16,245 nt of DNA from Bacteroidota bacterium. Its GTDB lineage: Bacteria > Bacteroidota > Bacteroidia > Flavobacteriales > Flavobacteriaceae. The DNA is taken from assembly GCA_023386255.1 (NCBI GenBank), contig JAEWKB010000155.1:1-16245 (forward strand), read 5' to 3'. The notes beneath the pieces were generated by a model, which saw only the letters and a list, made by a program, of their open reading frames with translations, was not told the DNA's origin and did not search any database. Shown piece after piece: positions 1-5,334 of the stretch; positions within the stretch are counted from its first letter, which is position 1, and each line of letters opens with the position of its first letter. The translations under genes were made by a program, and so were the position numbers.

Positions 1-704
1 ACAAGGAACAACGCGAAATGGTGCTTGATTTTGTAGCTGACACCTTTCCCGGTATTACATCACTGCAATATGTGGTGAACCAAAAAGCCAACGATACTAT
101 TTATGACCAAGACGTTGTGCTTTACAAAGGCCGCGACTATATCCTTGAAGAAATGGAAGGGCTGCAGTTCAGCATCAATGCCAAGTCATTCTACCAAACC
201 AATTCCGACCAGGCGTATGAGCTGTATAAAATAACCCGCGATTTTGCAGGATTAACAGGTAACGAGCTGGTGTACGACCTTTACACCGGCACGGGCACCA
301 TCGCACAATTTGTGTCGCGCAAAGCAGGCAAGGTTATCGGTGTGGAAGCCGTTCCTGAAGCCATTGCTGATGCTAAAGAGAACGCTAAGCGCAACAACAT
401 AACTAACTGCGAGTTTTTTGTAGGCGACATGAAAGTGGTGTTTAACGATGAATTTATTGCCACCCACGGAAGGCCGGATGTTATTATTACCGATCCGCCG
501 CGCGACGGTATGCATAAAGATGTGGTGGAACAGCTTCTGAAGATTGGGGCACAGAAGATAGTGTACGTAAGCTGCAATTCGGCTACGCAGGCGCGCGACC
601 TGGCGCTGATGGACGAGAAATACAAAGTTACCCGTGTGCGCCCGGTAGATATGTTCCCGCAAACGCACCATGTGGAAAATGTTGTACTTTTGGAAAAACG
701 ATAA
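1..704 (+). CDS. rlmD: 23S rRNA (uracil-5-)-methyltransferase RlmD, C-terminal part (5' end outside window)
   Basis: This is a class I SAM-dependent RNA methyltransferase of the TrmA/RumA family. Family members make 5-methyluridine in RNA; RlmD modifies U1939 of 23S rRNA. The open frame enters at base 3 from outside the window, so only about the last 234 residues are visible, with the N-terminal TRAM and Fe-S region missing. The SAM-binding motif DLYTGTGTIAQF, the motif ITDPPRDGMHK and the catalytic-cysteine motif YVSCNSATQARDL follow in the usual order. The C-terminus FPQTHHVENVVLLEKR is typical of the family. The call as RlmD rather than another TrmA-type enzyme rests on the C-terminal sequence and the neighbours, so the exact target uridine is an inference. 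It heads an apparent operon with the two envelope genes that follow. Confidence 0.9.
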   Translation, partial: KEQREMVLDFVADTFPGITSLQYVVNQKANDTIYDQDVVLYKGRDYILEEMEGLQFSINAKSFYQTNSDQAYELYKITRDFAGLTGNELVYDLYTGTGTIAQFVSRKAGKVIGVEAVPEAIADAKENAKRNNITNCEFFVGDMKVVFNDEFIATHGRPDVIITDPPRDGMHKDVVEQLLKIGAQKIVYVSCNSATQARDLALMDEKYKVTRVRPVDMFPQTHHVENVVLLEKR

Positions 705-725
705 ACTAACACGGCACCGCCCGCT

Positions 726-1259
726 ATGAAAAAAGGAATTATTTTGTTCGTGATGCTCCTTACCGCAAGCTACTTCATCAGCTGCGAGAAGGATGATATT
801 TGCGCTGAGGGAACCCCCACTACCCCAAGCCTGGTAATACATTTTTTTGAGGACACCAACCGCAGCCAGCCTAAAAACGTAACTAACCTGAGGGTGATTG
901 CCGAAGGTATGGAAACCGGCGTGCCCTTTGGCACTACCGACGTTACCAGTGCCAGCACAATACAGATACCCCTGCGCACGGATGCGGACCAGACAGTGTA
1001 CCGTTTTATCCATAGGGCTACGGCAACCGACGGGACTACCAATGAAGACAGGATAACCTTTAACTATACCCGCAACGAAATTTATGTGTCGCGTGCGTGC
1101 GGCTATAAAACCCATTTTAACCTTACAAGTACTGATCCTGATGTGGCAGCGATATATGAAGCCGGTACCGATGGCCCATGGATAGCCGCTGACGGCATTA
1201 CTATAGAAAGAACTAACATTGAAGACGAAAATGAAGCACACATCAACATTTATTTTTAG
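726..1259 (+). CDS. DUF6452-type lipoprotein
   Basis: Predicted lipoprotein of 177 residues. The signal peptide starts MKKGIILFVMLLTASYF and ends in a lipobox (FISC) with the lipidated cysteine at residue 20, followed by the acidic EKDD. The rest looks like an extracytoplasmic beta-rich domain with two further cysteines (C26 and one in RACGYK) that could form a disulfide. I recognise it as the DUF6452 type found next to rlmD in flavobacteria, from memory. The start lies 21 nt after the rlmD stop and the 3' end overlaps the next gene by 29 nt, so co-transcription is likely. Its function is unknown; a shared envelope role with the following protein is an inference from the overlap. Confidence 0.75.
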   Translation: MKKGIILFVMLLTASYFISCEKDDICAEGTPTTPSLVIHFFEDTNRSQPKNVTNLRVIAEGMETGVPFGTTDVTSASTIQIPLRTDADQTVYRFIHRATATDGTTNEDRITFNYTRNEIYVSRACGYKTHFNLTSTDPDVAAIYEAGTDGPWIAADGITIERTNIEDENEAHINIYF

Positions 1260-1956
1260 CCTCGCCTTAGTGTTGGTTTCCTTTTACGGGATGGCGCAGC
1301 AGCAGCCGGCCGATACCATAGCGCCTGCTCCTAAAACCGAAAAATACGGTATTAGGGTTGGTGTTGACCTGAACCGTATTGCAAAGAACTTTTATGCTGA
1401 TGATTATAAAGGGCTTGAGATTGTGGCCGACTACCGCCTTACCAAAAAAATATACATAGCGGGAGAGATAGGTAACGAAAAGTATACTATTGATGAAGAC
1501 CAGCTGAATTTTACAGCCAACGGAAGCTTTCTGAAAATAGGCTTTGATTACAATGCTTATGAGAACTGGCTGGACATGGAAAACATGATATATGCCGGGC
1601 TCAGATATGGTGTGGGTATGTTTAGCCAGACATTAAATTCGTACAGCATTTATGATAATGCAGGCTACTTTAATGAAACCACTTTTTACCCCAACCGAGA
1701 ATATACAGGCCTTAGCGCACACTGGGCCGAGGTGGTAGGCGGAGTAAAAGCCGAGGTTTTTGATAATCTGTTCCTGGGCTTCTCTGTAAGGCTGCATATA
1801 TTGCTGGCCAACAGCAAGCCTGATAATTTTGACAACCTGTACATACCGGGCTTTAACCGCACCTACGAGGGTAACTTTGGCGCAGGGTTCAACTACACGG
1901 TATCTTACTTTATACCGCTGTACAAAAAGGCAAAGGTTAAAGAGGAAGAGAAATAA
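1231..1956 (+). CDS. DUF6048-type envelope protein, probable outer-membrane beta-barrel
   Basis: Exported protein of about 241 residues. I chose the ATG at 1231 because it gives a clean signal peptide (MKHTSTFIFSLALVLVSFYG, cleavage after GMAQ). The open frame extends upstream to a TTG at 1219, but that would only add a short charged stretch. The body has alternating aromatic and hydrophilic residues (for example KYGIRVGVDLNRIA, YAGLRYGVGMFSQT, GFSVRLHILL), and the final strand region is followed by a lysine- and glutamate-rich tail, as in small Bacteroidetes porin-like barrels. It overlaps the preceding lipoprotein gene by 29 nt and the two probably work together at the outer membrane. The family name is from memory; the function is unknown. 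Confidence 0.7.
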   Translation: MKHTSTFIFSLALVLVSFYGMAQQQPADTIAPAPKTEKYGIRVGVDLNRIAKNFYADDYKGLEIVADYRLTKKIYIAGEIGNEKYTIDEDQLNFTANGSFLKIGFDYNAYENWLDMENMIYAGLRYGVGMFSQTLNSYSIYDNAGYFNETTFYPNREYTGLSAHWAEVVGGVKAEVFDNLFLGFSVRLHILLANSKPDNFDNLYIPGFNRTYEGNFGAGFNYTVSYFIPLYKKAKVKEEEK

Positions 1957-1983
1957 AAAAAGCCGCTGAGAAGCGGTTTTTTA
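1957..1983. terminator. Bidirectional intrinsic terminator between convergent genes
   Basis: A perfect 5-bp core stem CCGCT/AGCGG with the loop GAGA (1963-1976) is extended by a G-U and five A-T pairs and flanked by an A-run on the left and a T-run on the right. It can therefore end the rlmD operon on the + strand and the membrane-protein gene on the - strand. The hairpin core recurs at 2513-2540 and, with two substitutions, at 2912-2931. Confidence 0.85.
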
Positions 1984-1993
1984 TTCTTACAAA

Positions 1994-2464
1994 TTATTTT
2001 ACTGTAATTCCTTTAATAGGTACAAAAAAGAAAATAAGAATTACTACTATAAATATAAGCAATGCTATAAACTCTTTTCTTAAAGATAGTGTGTAATTAC
2101 TTAACACCGACTGCTTAATGAAATATACAATAATGAAATGTATAATTGCAGCAAATAAGAAATATAAACTTATAGCTCCCGCCCAGGCATCGCAGCAAAA
2201 ATAATATCCAAAAATTGTTATTGATGTACTTAGCAATAAATAGAATAATATTTTACTTAAAAGCAGCCTCTTTGCATCGATGTCATAAAATAACAATGTT
2301 AAATATGCAAATAAATAGGATCCAAGATATCCAACCCAACCAACAAGATAAAGATAATTCCGTATATCTCTATCAGTGCTATTTAAAGGATAATTATAAA
2401 CTACTACAAACAACAGCACAAAGAATATAAAAACTCCTAATGATATTTTTTTTGCTCTTTTCAT
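1994..2464 (-). CDS. Multi-pass membrane protein, candidate immunity protein, copy 2
   Basis: Hydrophobic protein of 156 residues with about five predicted membrane segments: near residues 7-25, 38-60, 70-90, 95-115 and 133-152. It is a clear paralog of the product of 2937-3407. The two share the cytoplasmic-looking linker YDIDAKRLLLSKILFY, a conserved CCD-WAG motif and the segment after it, and the genes share an identical 35-nt stretch (2244-2278 and 3187-3221). The ATG at 2464 is preferred over the TTG just before it because it overlaps an in-phase TGA of an upstream orphan tail (TGATG), as in the other copy. I recognise no family. A role as immunity protein against the lipoprotein's C-terminal domain is inferred from position and duplication only. 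Confidence 0.6.
   Translation of the reverse strand: MKRAKKISLGVFIFFVLLFVVVYNYPLNSTDRDIRNYLYLVGWVGYLGSYLFAYLTLLFYDIDAKRLLLSKILFYLLLSTSITIFGYYFCCDAWAGAISLYFLFAAIIHFIIVYFIKQSVLSNYTLSLRKEFIALLIFIVVILIFFFVPIKGITVK
2244..2278. repeat. 35-nt identical repeat, copy in second membrane gene
   Basis: Identical to 3187-3221. It encodes the most conserved part of the two paralogous membrane proteins (around DAKRLLLSKI), showing that the two genes come from a duplication or recombination. Confidence 0.8.
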
Positions 2465-2493
2465 CAATTACATCCTATTAGTGTTATTGGTAT
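2461..2493 (-). pseudogene. Orphan 3' tail of a toxin-like lipoprotein gene
   Basis: This 33-nt stretch matches 3404-3436 at 30 of 33 positions. In the matching frame it encodes IPITLIGCN and a stop, against ISITQIGCN and a stop at the frame-restored end of the large lipoprotein gene. The stop overlaps the following membrane-gene ATG as TGATG. No longer coding region precedes it: an in-frame stop lies about 13 codons upstream of the TGA. It therefore looks like the remnant left when a toxin-tail plus membrane-gene unit was duplicated. Confidence 0.65.
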
Positions 2494-2512
2494 TTGCTTT
2501 ACATTTTATTAG

Positions 2513-2540
2513 AATAAAGCCGCTTCTCAGCGGCTTTATT
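2513..2540 (-). terminator. Hairpin terminator after small lipoprotein gene
   Basis: Perfect 12-bp stem (AATAAAGCCGCT with its complement) around a 4-nt loop that reads GAGA on the - strand, 8 nt after the stop of the small lipoprotein gene. The pyrimidine tract is weak (TTTATT), so termination may be partial. Its core is the same as that of the hairpin at 1957-1983. Confidence 0.75.
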
Positions 2541-2548
2541 ATTTAAAA

Positions 2549-2902
2549 TCAATCAGCTTTTATTACATCTACATTGATTGTGTCCTTAAGAATGGTAATT
2601 TTTATTTCAGATTCAAGAGGATATCCGTTGCTGTAATATCCAAAATGAAACTTCTTGCTATTGTTATTAAAGACTTCAATAAAATAATTTCCATCTGTTT
2701 TAATGTCATCAGAAAATAATAGAACATCTTCAGCGTCATTATCTTTTTTTAAATCACTGATCTTTATTTTATCAACACCATTTGAAACTATAACAGAATC
2801 AATATCATTACCCGATTGATTAGAAACGGTGAAATCTACACTTGGTTGGCAGGCATACAGTACACCAGTTAAAACGATGAAAAGTAGGTTATGTTTTTTC
2901 AT
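2549..2902 (-). CDS. Small lipoprotein of unknown function
   Basis: Lipoprotein of 117 residues. I chose the ATG at 2902 because it gives MKKHNLLFIVLTGVLYACQ, a good lipoprotein signal with lipobox LYAC and cysteine 18. The open frame continues upstream to 2950 but would overlap the preceding gene and bury the signal peptide. The mature part is a single acidic domain predicted to be beta-rich (SVDFTVSNQSGNDIDSV, GNYFIEVFNNNSKKFHFGYY), resembling a small immunoglobulin-like fold. It sits between two paralogous membrane-protein genes and has a hairpin on either side. I recognise no family. A periplasmic or surface immunity partner is possible but rests on location only. Confidence 0.6.
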   Translation of the reverse strand: MKKHNLLFIVLTGVLYACQPSVDFTVSNQSGNDIDSVIVSNGVDKIKISDLKKDNDAEDVLLFSDDIKTDGNYFIEVFNNNSKKFHFGYYSNGYPLESEIKITILKDTINVDVIKAD

Positions 2903-2911
2903 TTTTTCATT

Positions 2912-2931
2912 AAGCCGCTTATCAGCTGCTT
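2912..2931 (-). terminator. Degenerate hairpin related to the two terminators
   Basis: AAGCAGCT-GATA-AGCGGCTT on the - strand differs from the cores of the other two hairpins at two of 20 positions, leaving one mismatched pair. It lies just after the stop of the first membrane gene and has no T-tract, so it probably no longer terminates well and lets transcription continue into the small lipoprotein gene. Confidence 0.5.
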
Positions 2932-2936
2932 GTAAA

Positions 2937-3407
2937 TTAATTAAATACATATTTTTTTAAGAGACCAAAAAAGAAGATAAGCAAAAATACTATATACGCT
3001 AACAATATCATAGATTCCCATTTCATAGATAAGAGTACAGTACGTAAACGAAATTTTTTAATTATATACATTATCAAAAAATGTACAGTTGCCGCAAAAA
3101 AGAAATACAAGCTAAATGTTCCTGCCCAGGGATCGCAGCAGTAATAATACACAAATATTGCTATTGATGTGCCCAGCAATATATAAAATAATATTTTACT
3201 TAAAAGCAGCCTCTTTGCATCAATATCGTAAAGCAAAAGAATTATATATACAAATAAAATTGCAAAATACAAAGCCAATCCGTTAGCTATTGTAATATAT
3301 TCTTTAATATAAAAATCTGTAACTATATCTATAATATATACAGTAGTTATAAATATAATTATTAATAATATAGTAACTACCGTGAGATATTTTTTAGTTT
3401 TTTTCAT
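2937..3407 (-). CDS. Multi-pass membrane protein, candidate immunity protein, copy 1
   Basis: Hydrophobic protein of 156 residues with about five predicted membrane segments (near residues 8-28, 38-60, 70-90, 95-116 and 133-150). It is paralogous to the product of 1994-2464, with strongest conservation in the middle: YDIDAKRLLLSKILFY and the paired cysteines of YYCCDPWAG. The ATG at 3407 shares its A with the TAA stop of the frame-restored large lipoprotein gene (TAATG), an arrangement that suggests translational coupling. In polymorphic-toxin loci the gene directly after the toxin usually encodes its immunity protein, so that is the working hypothesis. No catalytic motif is visible, and a membrane protein with another role cannot be excluded. 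Confidence 0.65.
   Translation of the reverse strand: MKKTKKYLTVVTILLIIIFITTVYIIDIVTDFYIKEYITIANGLALYFAILFVYIILLLYDIDAKRLLLSKILFYILLGTSIAIFVYYYCCDPWAGTFSLYFFFAATVHFLIMYIIKKFRLRTVLLSMKWESMILLAYIVFLLIFFFGLLKKYVFN
3187..3221. repeat. 35-nt identical repeat, copy in first membrane gene
   Basis: Identical to 2244-2278 within the second membrane gene; it marks the conserved core of the duplicated pair. Confidence 0.8.
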
Positions 3408-3436
3408 TAATTACATCCTATTTGTGTTATTGATAT
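3404..3436. repeat. Toxin-tail repeat, functional-end copy
   Basis: Matches 2461-2493 at 30 of 33 positions and covers the last codons of the frame-restored lipoprotein gene plus the start codon of the first membrane gene. Confidence 0.65.
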
Positions 3437-3444
3437 CTCCCCTC

Positions 3445-5139
3445 TTAAATATCTTTGTACTTTATCCCAATTTGGTCTAAAAATTGTGTTTGGTGTATTT
3501 GACAAAGGTGCTGCCGAGCCAGAGTTATTTTCAATAAAATTAAATATTTACTTCTCAGGCTATTCCAAAGGGCATCAGGATTTTCAAAAGGGTTATCAAT
3601 TATGTAATCTGCTATATTAGAGTCAAGTCCTGCAGTTATTCTATCTACCCCACGTGTATAAAAAGTATAGGAACCATCCTGATTTTGGAATAACCCAAAT
3701 TCCCTATTCCCGCTTACCGGATGTACACCATCATTGCCTTGTTCTGGCCAATATGGAACCTCTATAGTTGTAAATACCCAGCTATTGGAATTATACTTTG
3801 AGCATATGACAGAGCCATCTCCGGCAGGAAGAGGGATATCGATATGTATTATTGCTCCCAAGGGATTAGCAGAGTTCCAAATTTGCGCTTCATTAAATCC
3901 TGTTATTGTGGAGGGCGAGAAGTGGGAGTAATTGGTATTTATAAAGCTGTTTAAATTTTTGCGCACATACTCTGTAAATCCTGCAGGGGTAAATTGTTGG
4001 CCCGTTTGTGGATTTATAGGTAATGTTGTGATTTTTACGCTAAAATAATCCATATTAACCACAGCCCCTTTAGCACCAGTTATATATTGTATGTTGTAAT
4101 CTCCGAAACTGTCTTCGTCAAGCTGTTCTATTTTGTTTACAACACTTGTGGGAATGGGCATCTGTGCTAAAGCAAGCCATTTTTGTACTTCACTGCAAGG
4201 AATATCAAGTAAGGCATTAGGATTACTTTTTAAAAGCCTTGAAAGTTCAAGCCAGCGCTTAGCTAACGCTACATCAGCATTTGGGCCATTTAAATATTCT
4301 TTAATTGGATTAACACTCTCTTGGTTTTCATCGTCATTCCAAAACGATAATTGTTGTTCGTCAAGACCTTGAACAAACTTTTGTACTGGTGTCAGCATTT
4401 GCCGTGGCGGTATGGGCTGTGTTATAACCCGTGGTCTTGGGTTTACGATAAATGGATTAGGATCTTCCTCATCAAAAAGATATGTTCCGCCTGTGCCACC
4501 GCCGCCACCGCCGCCATTAGGGTCTGCAACCCAGTCTGGGTCGACATCAATGGTTCTTTCGGAAGGAGCGCATACCATAAAAGTTTTTGCGTATATATGT
4601 TCAGGATCTCCATTTGTAAAACAATTTGGCCCTGCAATTCCTTGATTATTACCACAGTATAAAATAGTGACATAGCTGCAATCCATACCCCCACGGCCCG
4701 TGCTTAAAGGTGCCACTTTAAAATCACCTTTAAAAGGAGCGTGAAGGCTTGCGCGAAGTCTTGCATAATATTCCTCATCAGGATAATAAGTAGCTATATA
4801 CGATTTTCTTTCTCTGCCATCATCAACTATAATAAGATTTTCAAAAAAATCAGGTTTGTAAGTAGGCCGTACTATTGCCATATTGTAATAAGTAATATTA
4901 TCCTTTACTATACGGGTTACAACCGTACTATCAATAGTAAAATTGTATAAACTGTCGGTTTCACCTCGGTTTGTTGATATTTCTTTCGGTGAGGCAACTT
5001 CTTTTACTAATTGTGGTAATTCTCTAAAATGGCTAAAAGGCTTACTGACAACAGCACCTTCATGATAATGCGTGTGCTCGTGCCCATCATCTTTTTGGCA
5101 GGAGTTAAATGAAAAAATACCCACAACAGTGAGCAACAT
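3445..5139 (-). CDS. Polymorphic-toxin-like surface lipoprotein, apparently frameshifted at both ends
   Basis: Large exported protein. As written the frame runs from an ATG at 5139 to a TAA at 3445, but the ancestral gene appears to be 5162-3407 (about 585 residues) with two missing bases. Numbering from the TTG at 5142: a lipobox FNSC with cysteine 15; a His-rich patch HEHTHYHEG; a conserved-looking N-terminal region to about 200 (SLYNFTIDSTVVTRI, YFPDEEYYARL-like YYPDEEYYARL); a glycine linker near 210-219; a proline-rich stretch to 250; and a C-terminal region from about 340 with HPVSGNREFG and GSYTFYTRGVDRI. This carrier, Gly linker and variable C-terminus is the layout of Bacteroidetes polymorphic-toxin lipoproteins, as I recall them. 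I cannot name the C-terminal domain or see catalytic residues. The gene is AT-richer than its neighbours, suggesting transfer. Confidence 0.6.
   Translation of the reverse strand: MLLTVVGIFSFNSCQKDDGHEHTHYHEGAVVSKPFSHFRELPQLVKEVASPKEISTNRGETDSLYNFTIDSTVVTRIVKDNITYYNMAIVRPTYKPDFFENLIIVDDGRERKSYIATYYPDEEYYARLRASLHAPFKGDFKVAPLSTGRGGMDCSYVTILYCGNNQGIAGPNCFTNGDPEHIYAKTFMVCAPSERTIDVDPDWVADPNGGGGGGGTGGTYLFDEEDPNPFIVNPRPRVITQPIPPRQMLTPVQKFVQGLDEQQLSFWNDDENQESVNPIKEYLNGPNADVALAKRWLELSRLLKSNPNALLDIPCSEVQKWLALAQMPIPTSVVNKIEQLDEDSFGDYNIQYITGAKGAVVNMDYFSVKITTLPINPQTGQQFTPAGFTEYVRKNLNSFINTNYSHFSPSTITGFNEAQIWNSANPLGAIIHIDIPLPAGDGSVICSKYNSNSWVFTTIEVPYWPEQGNDGVHPVSGNREFGLFQNQDGSYTFYTRGVDRITAGLDSNIADYIIDNPFENPDALWNSLRSKYLILLKITLARQHLCQIHQTQFLDQIGIKYKDI
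3530..3549 (-). other. Probable one-base loss near the 3' end of the toxin-like gene
   Basis: On the - strand the frame after SLRSKYL becomes unlike a protein end (ILLKITLARQHL, stop at 3445). Re-reading one base here gives NFIENNSGSAAPL and then 30 more codons, including RPNWDKVQRYLRGEI and ISITQIGCN, to a TAA at 3409-3407. The surrounding bases are an A/T run. I see no canonical -1 slippery heptamer in phase, so an indel or sequencing error is more likely than programmed frameshifting. Confidence 0.65.
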
Positions 5140-5162
5140 CAAAAATTTAACTTGTGTTTCAT
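5140..5162 (-). other. Probable one-base loss in the signal peptide of the toxin-like gene
   Basis: An ATG at 5162 starts MKHKLNF and then hits TGA just after a run of five T (5145-5141 on the - strand). One more T would join it in frame to LMLLTVVGIFSFNSC, making a textbook lipoprotein signal peptide with a basic N-region. Without it the first ATG is at 5139 and the N-region lacks positive charge. The heptamer A AAT TTT lies in phase before the stop, so -1 frameshifting or transcript slippage is also conceivable. Confidence 0.65.
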
Positions 5163-5295
5163 TGGTTTGTAAGATAAGAAATTAGTAAAAGCAAATAAAA
5201 TAATAATCCGCATATTAAAACCACGTAGAAATACCTGTTTTTGGATATCTTTAAAAAGCACTAACAACCAATTTTCCTCCTTAACATTTAATCCC

Positions 5296-5307
5296 CTGAA
5301 ATTTCAG
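5296..5307. promoter_or_regulatory. 12-bp perfect palindrome in rsmB promoter
   Basis: CTGAAATTTCAG is a perfect palindrome that ends one base before the -7 element TACCTTTG, so a bound protein would compete with or contact RNA polymerase. No regulator is known. Confidence 0.35.
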
Positions 5308-5315
5308 TACCTTTG
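5308..5315 (+). promoter_or_regulatory. Bacteroidetes -7 element for rsmB
   Basis: TACCTTTG matches TAnnTTTG exactly and ends 20 nt before the ATG at 5335. No clear -33 TTTG is seen at the usual distance. Confidence 0.5.
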
Positions 5316-5334
5316 CCGCCTTGATTTTTTTAAA

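Noticed and set aside
252..1241. Long open frame of 329 codons on the - strand across rlmD and the lipoprotein gene
   Set aside because: It lies opposite two well-supported + strand genes, and its product is rich in Cys, His and Phe with no domain. It is a shadow of their codon use.
3530..3549. Programmed -1 frameshifting at the 3' site of the lipoprotein gene
   Set aside because: No X XXY YYZ heptamer exists in the zero frame at this point, so an indel or sequencing error is simpler. The N-terminal site, which does have one, is kept as a possibility.
4351..4694. Overlapping open frames on both strands inside the large lipoprotein gene
   Set aside because: They coincide with the Gly linker and carry no recognisable features; the lipoprotein frame itself has a coherent protein sequence.
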